Source of the DNA: an uncultured Granulosicoccaceae bacterium
Lineage (GTDB): Bacteria > Pseudomonadota > Gammaproteobacteria > Granulosicoccales > Granulosicoccaceae
Reading direction: 5' to 3'
NCBI GenBank assembly: GCA_938035525.1
Contig: CALHOI010000088.1
Span: 1-38,830, forward strand
Length of the DNA: 38,830 nt
The translations under genes and the position numbers were made by a program. This document shows, one piece after another, positions 15,834 to 25,520 of this stretch. The notes below the pieces were generated by a model. It was not told where the DNA came from and searched no databases. It worked only from the letters and a program-made list of their open reading frames with translations. Numbering within the stretch: the first letter of the stretch is position 1; each line of letters starts with the position of its first letter.

Positions 15834-17489
15834 TCAACGCTTCTCAGCAAGTAAAACCTGATTTGGCGCTAACACAACCTTGTTGCCTTTGAGCTCAGTA
15901 CAAGCACCTAATTGCCCGCCTAACAACTCCCAATCCCCGTCTGGCAGGCCCAGCACGGATTCCTCGCTACTAATATTGAATGCACAATACAGGGTGGAAT
16001 TATCTGATGTTCGCTCGAAGGCCAGTATGTTTTCGGTAACCGCTATTTGCGACTGCTCGCCTACAATTAATGCCGGATATTTTTTTCTAAAAGCCATTGC
16101 TGCTCGGTAGAAGTTCAACAGTGAGTCACTGTTGAGCTCTTGTTCGCTGACACTGAGTGGCAGGTGCTCATCAGGAATAGGCAACCAGGGTTTGGATACC
16201 GAAAATCCTCCATGGTTTTGACTGGTGTTCCAAACCATGGGAGTTCGGCAGCCATCACGTCCCTTGTATTCGGGCCAAAATTCAATGCCATACGGATCCT
16301 GTATGTCTTCAAAAGCAATATCAGCCTCCGGCAGACCTAATTCTTCACCTTGATACAAACAAACACTGCCGCGCAAGCACATCATCAATAACGTGTAAAG
16401 ACGTCGCCCTTGTTCGTCTAAGTTCCATCGAGTTGTATGACGCTTGATATCGTGATTAGTTAATGCCCAGCAAGCCCATCCATCTGGAGCCACTACAGTC
16501 AGCTTCTCTAAAACAGATTTAATGCGCTCGGCGTTGAGTGACTCGGTGGACAGAAACTCAAACGTGTAGCACATATGAACGCGGTCGCTGCCCTTCGTAT
16601 ATTCGCCCATGAGTTCCATACCGTACTGCGCGTCACCAATCTCACCGACTGATGTTGCTGCCGGATACTCATCAAGTAAGGCTCGAAAGCGTTGTAAAAA
16701 TCCCAGGTTCTCTGGGCGATTTTTGGAGTAGATATGCTTCTGGTGGTTATATGGATTAACACTTGGAGCCAGCGTGCTGTTGCGCTGTTCTTTTGGCAAC
16801 GCTGGGTTGTCACGCAGTTGCTGGTCAGCAAAGTAGAAATTGACTGTATCGAGGCGAAATCCATCAACGCCACGATCTAACCAAAAACGCACAGAATCCA
16901 GCAGGGCATCTTGCACATCGGTGTTGTGTAAATTCAGATCTGGCTGACAAGTTAAAAAATTATGCAAATAGTACTGCTCACGCCCCGCATCCCATTGCCA
17001 CGCGGAACCGCCGAATATAGACAACCAGTTATTGGGTGCCGTGCCATCGGGTTTTGCATCAGCCCAAACAAACCAATCGGATTTCGGGTTTGTTTGAGAC
17101 GCTTTGCTTTCAACAAACCAAGGGTGCTGGTCAGATGTGTGGCTGAGTACTTGGTCAATGATTACTCTAATGCCCAGACCATGCGCTTTATCAATCAAGC
17201 GATCAAAGTCGTCTATCGTTCCAAACATTGGATCAATGGCGTAGTAGTCGCTGACATCGTAACCAAAGTCTTTCATGGGTGATTTAAAAAACGGCGAGAT
17301 CCAAATGGCATCCACACCCAAAGAGGCAATGTAGGATAATCTTTGTGTAATGCCTTTCAAGTCGCCAACGCCATCCCCAGAGCTATCCTGAAAACTGCGA
17401 GGATATATCTGATAGATGACTGAACCTCGCCACCAGTCCTTGTCACCAGCAAGATCAGCGTTTGATTGTGCTATTGCGTTCATACTCAT
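15834..17489 (-). CDS. aglA: Alpha-glucosidase, glycoside hydrolase family 13
   Basis: 551 residues of GH13 (oligo-1,6-glucosidase/alpha-glucosidase group). Characteristic blocks are WWRGSVIYQIYPRSF (19-33), SSGDGVGDLKGI, then IIDQVLSHTS. The nucleophile is D214 in GFRLD, the acid/base E283 in VGEIGD and the transition-state stabiliser D347 in LTNHD. It lacks a signal peptide, so it hydrolyses imported sucrose, trehalose, maltose or similar alpha-glucosides in the cytoplasm. It sits between the permease and ATPase genes as in alphaproteobacterial agl operons, 35 bases after the aglG stop. ATG at 17489 or 17483 are both possible starts. Confidence 0.93.
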   Translation of the reverse strand: MSMNAIAQSNADLAGDKDWWRGSVIYQIYPRSFQDSSGDGVGDLKGITQRLSYIASLGVDAIWISPFFKSPMKDFGYDVSDYYAIDPMFGTIDDFDRLIDKAHGLGIRVIIDQVLSHTSDQHPWFVESKASQTNPKSDWFVWADAKPDGTAPNNWLSIFGGSAWQWDAGREQYYLHNFLTCQPDLNLHNTDVQDALLDSVRFWLDRGVDGFRLDTVNFYFADQQLRDNPALPKEQRNSTLAPSVNPYNHQKHIYSKNRPENLGFLQRFRALLDEYPAATSVGEIGDAQYGMELMGEYTKGSDRVHMCYTFEFLSTESLNAERIKSVLEKLTVVAPDGWACWALTNHDIKRHTTRWNLDEQGRRLYTLLMMCLRGSVCLYQGEELGLPEADIAFEDIQDPYGIEFWPEYKGRDGCRTPMVWNTSQNHGGFSVSKPWLPIPDEHLPLSVSEQELNSDSLLNFYRAAMAFRKKYPALIVGEQSQIAVTENILAFERTSDNSTLYCAFNISSEESVLGLPDGDWELLGGQLGACTELKGNKVVLAPNQVLLAEKR

Positions 17490-17524
17490 CGTAATTTAAC
17501 TTTTCTATAGTCCGCGTCTATGTG

Positions 17525-18673
17525 TTACTTGACAGATCCGGCTAACAGACCACGTACCAGATAACGCTGCATTGCGAAAAATACAATTAACGGAACGGCG
17601 ATTGAGACAAAAGCTGAGGTTGCTAATATTTCCCAGTTACCACCTCGAGTTCCAAGTAGCTCTACAATCTGCTTCGTCATTACCGTCGTTTCACCAGATG
17701 AGTCAATCAAGAACACCAGCGCTACCAACAGATCATTCCATGTCCAAAGGAATTGGAAAATAGCGAAAGATGCCAAGGCTGGAAACGACAGGGGCAATAT
17801 GATCTTTGTGAATATCTGAAACTCCGTCGCGCCATCGACGCGCGCATTCTCGATAATGTCTTTAGGTAGACCCACCATATAGTTGCGCAACAGGTATATC
17901 GCCAAAGGCAATCCGAATCCAGTGTGGGCCATCCAAACACCCAGATAGCCCTTTCCTATGCCGATATCATTGTGAAACCTGAGTAACGGTATAAGCGCTA
18001 ATTGCAATGGAACAACCAGCAACCCCACTACGCACGCAATCAACAGCGCACGCCCCGGAAAGTTCATCCACGCAAGCGCATAGGCAGCAAAGGCTGCCAC
18101 CAATATGGGTATGACGGTGGCTGGTATCGTGACTGTCAAGGTATTAAAAAATGCTTTGGCCATACCTTCTGCATTGTTTGGATCAAACAACACACTGCGG
18201 TAGTTATCCATCGTAAATTCTGGATCTTGTGTCCCGGTAATAAAAATGCGCGATCCGCGTTTACCAGTGAACGCTTCTGTATGTTCAATCCGATAGTCCC
18301 CGTTGGCTTGCACGGTAACCTGCCCACCCTTTCTTAATTCACCAATATCACCTGGCTTAAATACATCTATCTCGCGCGAACTAACACCCCATGCGCTAAT
18401 CTGCGCAGCTTTACCGGATTCGAACAAATTACCTTCTATAACGAACTTCCCATCTATCTCTTTTTGTTCGTTGCTTGGCGCTGCTCGCAGGGTTTGATTT
18501 TGTACGGAAGGCGCAAAGGATTTCCACCAGCCACTGGTGGCTATCTGATCTGATGTTCTAAAAGAAGATACCAGTAGCCCAGCTGTGGGGAACACCCACA
18601 ACAAAACGAGTATTAACAAGGAGATATGCACAGCCCATGTAAGTGAGGACTTTTTTCCAACAATGCTGTCCAT
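17525..18673 (-). CDS. aglG: Alpha-glucoside ABC transporter permease (AglG type)
   Basis: 382 residues. TM1 lies at about 12-34. A polar region of about 130 residues follows (40-170), facing the periplasm, and then five membrane segments. The inner-membrane EAA loop NARVDGATEFQIFTKIILP contacts the ATPase. The large loop after TM1 is a feature of AglG proteins and is not an insertion. It ends with LVRGLLAGSVK, typical for this permease class. The ATG overlaps the aglF stop codon (TAATG), indicating translational coupling. Confidence 0.93.
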   Translation of the reverse strand: MDSIVGKKSSLTWAVHISLLILVLLWVFPTAGLLVSSFRTSDQIATSGWWKSFAPSVQNQTLRAAPSNEQKEIDGKFVIEGNLFESGKAAQISAWGVSSREIDVFKPGDIGELRKGGQVTVQANGDYRIEHTEAFTGKRGSRIFITGTQDPEFTMDNYRSVLFDPNNAEGMAKAFFNTLTVTIPATVIPILVAAFAAYALAWMNFPGRALLIACVVGLLVVPLQLALIPLLRFHNDIGIGKGYLGVWMAHTGFGLPLAIYLLRNYMVGLPKDIIENARVDGATEFQIFTKIILPLSFPALASFAIFQFLWTWNDLLVALVFLIDSSGETTVMTKQIVELLGTRGGNWEILATSAFVSIAVPLIVFFAMQRYLVRGLLAGSVK

Positions 18674-19680
18674 TAGTTCATCTCCTGACGTGCGTTATAA
18701 ACATTCCAAATCAGTATTGGCGTCACTAACAGCATGATGATCATTGCGCCGGCACTACCAACCCCCCAATCGTTTGCTCTGAAAAGTTTGTCGTACATAT
18801 AGTTTGCGAGTACCTGTGTCTCCCACTGACCGTTGGTCATGGCAAAAACGATGTCAAAAACTTTTAGTACAACAATAGTAATGGTGGTCCAGACAACGAC
18901 AATAGTGCCCTTAATTTGCGGTACTTTAATTTTAAAGAATATTTGAAAAGGGTTAGCACCATCAATAACGGCGGCTTCGACTGTTTCCTCGGGTATACCT
19001 CGCAGCGCCGCGGAGAGAATAACCATCGCGAATCCGGTTTGTATCCAAACCAACACGATCATTAAAAATAAATTATTCCAAAAAGGCATAGTCAGCCAAG
19101 TATTCGGTTCTGAACCGCCAAAAAATAAATACATTGCGTTGAGTACACCAATCTGATCTTGCTCAACGGGGCGCGTGTCGTACACAAGCTTCCAGATAAC
19201 CGCCGCACCTACAAAAGAGATAGCCATTGGCATAAAAATGAGAGACTTTGCGATATTGCCCCACCTCACTCGATCAGAGAGTTGTGCTGCAAGCAAACCA
19301 AAAGCGGTGGACAATGCGGGCACTATAAGTAGCCACATGATGTTATTTTTTATCGCTTCCCAAAATTTTGGCTCTGATGCCATTTGACGATAATTATCAA
19401 GCCCAACAAATCGTTGTTCGCCTCCGGGCACACGTTCCATCATTGACATGCGCAAGGTTTCAACAACGGGATAGGCTAGATATAACCCAAGTGCTGCCAG
19501 CGCCGGAAATAAAAACAACCAAGGCCGAATGACGTTGGCTCGATTGATGTTTTTACCGGCGTTAGGACCTTTAGCGGGGAACAATACTTTGTCTAGAAAT
19601 TGATTGGAAAAGTAGAAGTAGCCAACACAGCCACCTACCCCTAAAATTATTGTGAGTAAACCTTGAAGTGCTGGGTGCAT
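18673..19680 (-). CDS. aglF: Alpha-glucoside ABC transporter permease (AglF type)
   Basis: About 335 residues with an N-terminal helix, five or six further membrane segments and the EAA loop AAVIDGANPFQIFFKIKVP. The open frame extends 12 codons upstream (to 19716). The ATG at 19680 is preferred because AAAGGAG lies five bases before it and the resulting N-terminus (MHPALQGLLTIILGVGG) fits the family. It forms the membrane channel with AglG. It lies 139 bases after the aglE stop and its own stop overlaps the aglG start. Confidence 0.92.
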   Translation of the reverse strand: MHPALQGLLTIILGVGGCVGYFYFSNQFLDKVLFPAKGPNAGKNINRANVIRPWLFLFPALAALGLYLAYPVVETLRMSMMERVPGGEQRFVGLDNYRQMASEPKFWEAIKNNIMWLLIVPALSTAFGLLAAQLSDRVRWGNIAKSLIFMPMAISFVGAAVIWKLVYDTRPVEQDQIGVLNAMYLFFGGSEPNTWLTMPFWNNLFLMIVLVWIQTGFAMVILSAALRGIPEETVEAAVIDGANPFQIFFKIKVPQIKGTIVVVWTTITIVVLKVFDIVFAMTNGQWETQVLANYMYDKLFRANDWGVGSAGAMIIMLLVTPILIWNVYNARQEMN

Positions 19681-19818
19681 GTTAACTCCTTTCCAATGAT
19701 ATGGCGTGGCGAGCAAGGGAACCGCTAATGATTAAAAGTTCATACCCCTTGACACTGACTTCTCAAAGCAAATCTGAAAATCCTTTTCCAGATTTTGATG
19801 ACTATTTACAACTACTCG

Positions 19819-21180
19819 TTATTTCAATGCATCCCAACTGTCCTGGATACCTTGAGCAACTTCACCTGCATCTTTACCACCGGCATAATCAACCATGCCC
19901 GTCCAGAATGAACCAGCACCAACACCGCCTGGCATTAAGTCAGAAGCATCAAATCGGAAAGTGGTTGCACCCAGTAAAATTTCTCCCATGCCGCGTAGCG
20001 CATCGGTAGCATAAAGATCAACATTCACGCCTTTGTGCGGCGTCAAGAAGCCGGTTTGAGCCATCCAGACTTCATGGCCAATGGGCGACTTCAGGAATTC
20101 CATCAAACCCCGCGCAGCCGGGCTATCATCAGTGATGGCAAACAAGGTACCCGCACCAAGTACTGGGTTACCCAGATCTTTTGACGCATACGATGGAAAG
20201 TAGAAGAAGTCGACATCTTCACCCACCTCAGTGCCTTCGGGGAAGAACGCTGGAATGAATGATGCCTGACGGTGCATGTAGCACTGTGGTGGAGAAGAAA
20301 AAATACCTTTTGGCGAATCACGGAAATCGGTAGAGGCAACAACACCTGCGCCACCCGCAACATAGTCGTCATTGCGTGCAAACGCCCCGAACTCATCAAT
20401 AGCAGCAATGACACGCTCATCGGTAAACGGTATTTCGTTTGATACCCACTGGTCATACACATCAGTAGGTTGGGTGCGAAGCATCATGTCCTCAACCCAA
20501 TCGGTTGCCGGCCAACCCGTCGCACCACCTGAACCCAAGCCAATACACCAAGGCGTTTCGCCGTCAGCTACAATTTGGTCGGTCAACGCTTTCAAGTCTT
20601 CCATTGTTTCTGGAACTTCATAGCCCGCGTCTTCAAAGTTCTCCGGTGAATACCAGACCAACGACTTAACGTCGACTTTGTAGAAGAAGCCAAAAAGCTC
20701 GTCCTTACCGTCGGAACCAGCGTACGTGCCCAGGTCTACCCAGGAATCACCTGCGGCATAGTTTTCTTTAACCCAGTCAGCGGTGTCCTGACCCAATGGC
20801 GCTAGAAATCCGCGAGAAGCCATGTCTGCCGCCAAACCTGGTTGTGGGAATACGGCGATATTTGGTGCGGAGCCCGCTTCTGCATCGATAACGATTTGCT
20901 GTTCAAAACTATCAGAGCCGGTATAACGAACATCTGCGCCTGTTGCTTCTGCAAAGTAGGCCAGTACATTTTCAACAGTTTCCTGGTCAGGCCCTAGCCA
21001 GGGACCGAAAACAGTCAATTCTTCGCCCTTAAAATCGAGTTGTTTCAGCTCCTCGAAGCTATCCCAGTTGAAGTCGCCTTCGCCCGGAGCAAATTTCAGG
21101 TCAGCAGCCAGCAATGGTGCATTGACCACGAAAGCGGCGGCAACTCCGGCCACCAACACGTTCTTCAAGATTAATTTCAT
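19819..21180 (-). CDS. aglE: Alpha-glucoside ABC transporter substrate-binding protein
   Basis: 453 residues with a signal peptide (about 1-25, ending LLA-AD). The mature part is a family-1 extracellular solute-binding protein. Blocks such as GEELTVFGPWLGPDQETV, FPQPGLAADMASRGFLAPL, PWCIGLGSGGATGWPATDW and the late TPHKGVNVDLYA are typical of AglE. It captures alpha-glucosides in the periplasm for AglF/AglG. It is the first gene of the operon: a GAGGAGG ribosome-binding site, a TTGACA/GATAAT promoter and a palindromic operator precede it. Confidence 0.93.
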   Translation of the reverse strand: MKLILKNVLVAGVAAAFVVNAPLLAADLKFAPGEGDFNWDSFEELKQLDFKGEELTVFGPWLGPDQETVENVLAYFAEATGADVRYTGSDSFEQQIVIDAEAGSAPNIAVFPQPGLAADMASRGFLAPLGQDTADWVKENYAAGDSWVDLGTYAGSDGKDELFGFFYKVDVKSLVWYSPENFEDAGYEVPETMEDLKALTDQIVADGETPWCIGLGSGGATGWPATDWVEDMMLRTQPTDVYDQWVSNEIPFTDERVIAAIDEFGAFARNDDYVAGGAGVVASTDFRDSPKGIFSSPPQCYMHRQASFIPAFFPEGTEVGEDVDFFYFPSYASKDLGNPVLGAGTLFAITDDSPAARGLMEFLKSPIGHEVWMAQTGFLTPHKGVNVDLYATDALRGMGEILLGATTFRFDASDLMPGGVGAGSFWTGMVDYAGGKDAGEVAQGIQDSWDALK

Positions 21181-21237
21181 GCATCCTCCTCAGGTTTTTT
21201 GGCGCTGATGTTTCCATATAAGTGATTACCAAAACTA

Positions 21238-21287
21238 TCCAAAGCGCCTTGGATTTTTATTATCATTGAGGTCAAAGCTAATGTCAA
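21238..21287 (-). promoter_or_regulatory. aglE promoter and LacI-type operator
   Basis: On the minus strand TTGACA (21282-21287) is separated by 17 bases from GATAAT (21259-21264). Directly downstream, at the expected transcription start, is TCCAAGGCGCTTTGGA (21238-21253). It is a 16-bp near-perfect palindrome centred on GCGC, the central-CG type recognised by LacI-family proteins. It explains control of the operon by the divergent aglR product. Confidence 0.75.
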
Positions 21288-21346
21288 CATATCCATAATA
21301 ATCTTTATATGAAGCTTTTCTGTGACTAAAATATTACCAAAAATGA

Positions 21347-21374
21347 CCCAAAGCGTTTCGATTTTTGCAAAAAT
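21347..21374. promoter_or_regulatory. Second LacI-type half-palindrome and AT palindrome upstream of aglR
   Basis: CCCAAAGCGTTTCGAT (21347-21362) matches the aglE operator at 10 of 16 positions, including the AAAGCG core. It lies in a similar flanking context (TTACCAAAA before, ATTTTT after). The perfect 14-bp palindrome ATTTTTGCAAAAAT follows at 21361-21374. This is probably an autoregulatory or looping site for AglR. Confidence 0.5.
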
Positions 21375-21390
21375 AGAGTATCCTAAAACC

Positions 21391-22422
21391 ATGAATCTGA
21401 AGCAGTTGTCCGAACAGCTGGGGTTGTCACAAACCACGGTGAGTCGTGCGCTTAACGGCTACCCGGAGGTCAGCGAAAGTACTCGCATACGGGTACAGCT
21501 GGCCGCGGCGCAGGGCAACTATCGTCCCAATTCACGGGCTATGAGCCTTGCCACAGGCAGGGCCATGTCTATTGGCCACGTCGTGCCACTTGCCCACCAA
21601 CACGATGTCGTGAACCCGATATTTGCCGAATTTGTGGCGGGTGCCAGCCAGATATACAAACAAAACGGTTACGAATTAACGCTGACTATTGCGGAAACTC
21701 GAAATGAAGAAGCCATATATCGCAACATGGCAGCTAAATGCGCAGTCGACGGAGTCATCGTTCATTCGCCCAAAAGGGTCGAACCTCGCCTGGCACTATT
21801 AAAAGAGATCGGCCTACCGTACGTGGTGCACGGACGCGTCAGCGACTCAAAAACGGCTTATAACTGGATAGACACGAATAACCGGCGCGCTTTTAAGCAG
21901 GCCACACAACTACTGATTGACTTGGGGCACAGTGATATCGCACTGATCAATGGTGATGAAAGTTTGAATTTTGCCTGGCTTAGACGACTCGGTTTTGAGG
22001 ACGCCATGCGAGAGAATGGGTTAGCGATCAATCCAACATTTATGGCCTCAGCCGAACTAACCGAAACCTTCGGATATCTAACAGCAGAATCCCTGTTAAA
22101 AAAAGCGCATCGCCCTTCTGCCTTTATTGCATCGTCTTACGTTGTTGCCTTAGGTATCCGGCGAGCCATTGGTCGTGCAGGACTGCAAATGGGCAAAGAC
22201 TTATCTGTCATTATTCATGATGACGAACTGTCTTACTTTGATAATGGCGGCGCTGTTCCGCAGTTCACAGCCACAAGATCATCGGTAAGGGAAGCTGGTA
22301 TGTTAACCGCCAGTATGCTGCTAAAACAAATCGATGATCCCGGCTTATTCCCACAAAGTAGCCTACTCGAATCGCGTTTAACCGTGGGTCTGTCCACAGG
22401 CCCGGCCCCAGCACGCAATTGA
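21391..22422 (+). CDS. aglR: LacI-family regulator of the alpha-glucoside operon
   Basis: 343 residues from the preferred ATG at 21391, where the LacI HTH starts (MNLKQLSEQLGLSQTTVSRA, then LNGYPEVSESTR). The hinge helix with SRAMSLATG and a periplasmic-binding-like effector domain follow. The open frame reaches back to 21322, but those extra codons cover the operator-like repeat and have no family match. It is divergent from aglE, with a shared regulatory region carrying two related palindromes. Repression of aglEFGAK in the absence of alpha-glucoside is inferred from position and family. The promoter appears close to the ATG, so the 5' UTR is probably very short. Confidence 0.9.
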   Translation: MNLKQLSEQLGLSQTTVSRALNGYPEVSESTRIRVQLAAAQGNYRPNSRAMSLATGRAMSIGHVVPLAHQHDVVNPIFAEFVAGASQIYKQNGYELTLTIAETRNEEAIYRNMAAKCAVDGVIVHSPKRVEPRLALLKEIGLPYVVHGRVSDSKTAYNWIDTNNRRAFKQATQLLIDLGHSDIALINGDESLNFAWLRRLGFEDAMRENGLAINPTFMASAELTETFGYLTAESLLKKAHRPSAFIASSYVVALGIRRAIGRAGLQMGKDLSVIIHDDELSYFDNGGAVPQFTATRSSVREAGMLTASMLLKQIDDPGLFPQSSLLESRLTVGLSTGPAPARN

Positions 22423-22483
22423 GCCAAATATTTTAGATAAATTGCGTACTTAATGCTTTGAGTCAGTCATCAAACTCATTAAG

Positions 22484-23515
22484 ATGGGAGACATGAGCAA
22501 ACCGATAATAATCTGCGCGCCACAACCTCGATCAATTGAATTGATATTCACCGACGCTGCGAAGACAACGCTATATTCCCAGTACGAAGTAGTGGAGGTT
22601 GATCCCTTCGATGTAGCCGCGCTGAGCAACACTACATTAGCAAAGGCTCGATACATTCTCGGGCAGCCACCGCTTACACTTGATGTGCTTGAAAAAATGC
22701 AAGCCTTGCGCTGTATTTTAAACGTCGAGAGCAATTTGTTAAACAACATGCCCTACGACTACTTATTTGAAAAAGGCATCCACGTTGTTACAACGGGCAG
22801 TGTCTTTGCCCAACCGGTTGCCGAATTGGGCTTAGCATTAGCGCTTTGCTTGTCGCGCGGTGTTATTGACGCCGACGTCGCATTTCAAAACGGTACAGAG
22901 CAATGGGGAGGCGATGGCAACCAGCAGGCAACATTGCTGTCACGCTCGCGCATCGGGCTAATAGGATTCGGCGATCTAGGACGGGCAATCGCCAGGTTGC
23001 TCACAGGATTTCGGGCAGATATCTCGGTCTATGACCCCTGGCTGCCACCATCATTGCTGACAGATGCCGATGTCACTCCAGCCTCATTCGAGCAAGTGAT
23101 AACAAACAGTGATGTGATTTTTGTAGTGGCATCAGTGACCAGCGACAACGCCGGATTTTTGGACGCCAAAGTATTTGCCAAAATGAAGCCTGGCACAAGA
23201 TTCATATTGCTTAGCCGAGCCGAAGTCGTGAACTTTGATGATTTAATAGCCGCAGTTGAATCGGGCCATATACTGGCTGCATCCGATGTATACCCCGAGG
23301 AACCAGTGCCCGAGAATCACCAGGTTCGCCAGCTCAATGGTTTTATCAGATCTGCACATCGAGCTGGGGCGTTAGATATTGCGTTTAAACAAATGGGCGA
23401 CATGGTATTGGAGGATATGGCGCTAATGGATAAGGGTCTGCCCCCCTTGCGATGCAAACGTGCTGAGCGCGAAACAGTATCACGCATGCGCTCAAAGCCG
23501 GTGGATATAAACTAA
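22484..23515 (+). CDS. D-2-hydroxyacid dehydrogenase (NAD(P)-dependent, possibly hydroxypyruvate/glyoxylate reductase)
   Basis: 343 residues. The N-terminal substrate domain is followed by a Rossmann domain with GFGDLG (161-166) and the cofactor-binding acidic residue in VYDPW. The catalytic set of the 2-hydroxyacid dehydrogenase family is present: R245, a glutamate at 272-273 (YPEEP) and H292 (SAHRAG). Family enzymes interconvert 2-oxoacids and D-2-hydroxyacids in the cytoplasm. The aminotransferase cluster at 27397 would produce hydroxypyruvate, so a hydroxypyruvate reductase role is attractive but unproven. It is co-oriented with aglR, 61 bases downstream. ATG at 22484 and 22493 are both possible starts, and neither has a well-spaced ribosome-binding site. 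Confidence 0.88.
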   Translation: MGDMSKPIIICAPQPRSIELIFTDAAKTTLYSQYEVVEVDPFDVAALSNTTLAKARYILGQPPLTLDVLEKMQALRCILNVESNLLNNMPYDYLFEKGIHVVTTGSVFAQPVAELGLALALCLSRGVIDADVAFQNGTEQWGGDGNQQATLLSRSRIGLIGFGDLGRAIARLLTGFRADISVYDPWLPPSLLTDADVTPASFEQVITNSDVIFVVASVTSDNAGFLDAKVFAKMKPGTRFILLSRAEVVNFDDLIAAVESGHILAASDVYPEEPVPENHQVRQLNGFIRSAHRAGALDIAFKQMGDMVLEDMALMDKGLPPLRCKRAERETVSRMRSKPVDIN

Positions 23516-23565
23516 CGGGACTTTTTGATACAGATTATGCGCAAGCGCGAACAATAAAATATTGC

Positions 23566-25449
23566 TCAAGCTTGCGGAGTCAGCATAAACCGATCAAAAA
23601 AACCAGATAGCAAAGTGTATTCGGCCATCGGCACTACACAGGAAACATACTGATCTGGCCGCACAACAAGCAGTGCGCCCTTAGCCCGATTTATACGACG
23701 TAGATCAAAAATGTCTTTACCCTCTTTTAAATTTGCACAAAACACTTTTTCATAATCGGTCAGTGCGTAGCGACCTTTCGCAGGGGCCAGCAACTTGGGT
23801 AGCTTGTTAACAGCAATCTCTTTGTGACCTTGCTGAAAAACCATTCGAAAATCGATCACAGAATCCACGCCGCCATCGGAAGGTGTGTATCGCACAATTG
23901 GGCTATGAATATCTGTTTGGAGATAATTGCACACTTCGCCGATAAGACCATTCGGCGTTATCCCAGAATCAACAGGTGCGAAACCAACAATTCTCCAACG
24001 CCCATCTGCCTTTAAAATGTGTCCCAGCTCCATAGGTTTTGCATCGGCAAGTCTGATTACCGGTGCCGAATGGAACCGCTTACCCACCAGATAACCTTCC
24101 GCCAGTGCCTGATGTTTACCGGGCTCAACGGTTACTAAAGAGGCGTCGTACTGTGTCTCTACACCAGCGGTATATCGTCCATGTTTACTAAAGTAGCGTT
24201 GAAACTGTGCTGCATCAGTTTTACTTTGAGATTTTGCGCTGAACAAGCGTGCCATGTCACGATCAAAATCGATCAACTCTTTTGCTTTGGCCTGGCGTTC
24301 TTCATTATAGGTTTTAAGCAACGCTTTATCAGCTTGACCTCGCACCACTGCGGCAAGTTTCCATCCCAGGTTAAAGGCATCAGCAATAGCCACATTCATA
24401 CCCTGACCCGCCTTCGGACTGTGTGTATGACACGCATCACCGGCGATAAAAACGCGCGGTTCCACTTCACCTGTTACGGTTTTAGTATCGTCAAATGAAT
24501 CACAAACGCGCTGCCCAATTTCGTAAGCAGACCACCAGGCAACTTCTTTTACATCAAGCTGGTATGGGTGAAGAATGGATTGTGCTTTTTGTATTAAGGC
24601 TTCAATACTGAGAATTCGGTCTGAGGCGCGTTCGTCTTCACGCAGTTCATCCACTTCGATGTACATGCGCACCATATAGCCACCTTCACGCGGAATAATG
24701 AGTATGCTGCCGTGATCAGCTGATTGAACTGCAGCTTTGAGGCGTATATCAGGAAAATCAGTTATAGCAAGCACATCCATGACGCCCCACAACTGTCGCG
24801 CTGCCTCACCCTTTAGCTCATAACCCAGCGACGCACGTACTTTACTTCTTGCGCCATCACAACCTGCAACGTATTGGGCGTTAATAACCTCATGAGTACC
24901 GTCCGCCAATTCGAATGTCGCCACCAATGGGTAGTTTTTCGTATTGTCGCGTTTCAGGTCGATCAACTTTTTCTGATAATCGGGTACCATGCGGCGCGCT
25001 GAATGACGCATGTACTCAAGGTAAAAATCATGGATTCGCGCCTGATTCAAAATGGTGTGTGGCATTTCTGATAAACCGTCTTCCACATCTTGAATACGAT
25101 CTGCGCGGGCAATGACATTGTCACCCTGTGTATTGGGTCGCCAAAAAGCCACTTCATTAACCCAATAGGCTTCTTTTTTTACTTTGTCTGCAAAACCAAA
25201 AGCTTCAAATATTTCCATGGACCGGCAAGCTACCCCATCGGCTTGACCGACTGTTAACGGACCTGTTTTTGCTTCTACAATTCGCGTGTTGATATCCCCA
25301 AAATAAGCCAGCTGCGATGCCAGTGTAAGACCAGAAGGACCACAACCAATGATCAACACGTCGACTTTATCGGGACTTTCACCCACCCGATCTGCTTTTG
25401 ATACAATAGCTGGATCGCCGCTACTGTAACCGTGCAAGTGATATTGCAT
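23566..25449 (-). CDS. FAD-dependent aromatic monooxygenase (phenol 2-monooxygenase / 3-hydroxybenzoate 4-monooxygenase type)
   Basis: 627 residues of class A flavoprotein hydroxylase. FAD is bound through VDVLIIGCGPSGLTLA (GCGPSG at 35-40), the DG motif AGCDGARSKVRASLG and the GD motif FIAGDACHTHSPKAGQGMN. The C-terminal 430-620 is the thioredoxin-like dimerisation domain of phenol hydroxylases. The overall length and start resemble 3-hydroxybenzoate 4-monooxygenase, but no ring-cleavage gene is next to it, so the true substrate is open. A GGAG ribosome-binding site lies nine bases before the ATG. It is the last of a minus-strand run beginning with the aminotransferase at 28584 and is convergent with the hydroxyacid dehydrogenase gene. 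Confidence 0.88.
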   Translation of the reverse strand: MQYHLHGYSSGDPAIVSKADRVGESPDKVDVLIIGCGPSGLTLASQLAYFGDINTRIVEAKTGPLTVGQADGVACRSMEIFEAFGFADKVKKEAYWVNEVAFWRPNTQGDNVIARADRIQDVEDGLSEMPHTILNQARIHDFYLEYMRHSARRMVPDYQKKLIDLKRDNTKNYPLVATFELADGTHEVINAQYVAGCDGARSKVRASLGYELKGEAARQLWGVMDVLAITDFPDIRLKAAVQSADHGSILIIPREGGYMVRMYIEVDELREDERASDRILSIEALIQKAQSILHPYQLDVKEVAWWSAYEIGQRVCDSFDDTKTVTGEVEPRVFIAGDACHTHSPKAGQGMNVAIADAFNLGWKLAAVVRGQADKALLKTYNEERQAKAKELIDFDRDMARLFSAKSQSKTDAAQFQRYFSKHGRYTAGVETQYDASLVTVEPGKHQALAEGYLVGKRFHSAPVIRLADAKPMELGHILKADGRWRIVGFAPVDSGITPNGLIGEVCNYLQTDIHSPIVRYTPSDGGVDSVIDFRMVFQQGHKEIAVNKLPKLLAPAKGRYALTDYEKVFCANLKEGKDIFDLRRINRAKGALLVVRPDQYVSCVVPMAEYTLLSGFFDRFMLTPQA

Positions 25450-25520
25450 TGGTTAATTACTCCGGGAAATTATTGCACTATTGATGGTAGGCATTATTTA
25501 GTTTGATTCGAGTTTACGCC

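Noticed and set aside
17525..18673. Large polar insertion after the first membrane segment of the second permease
   Set aside because: This loop is normal for AglG-type permeases, so it is not an unusual insertion.
21322..21390. N-terminal extension of the LacI-family regulator
   Set aside because: The family HTH starts at the ATG at 21391, and the upstream codons coincide with the operator-like repeat and promoter region.
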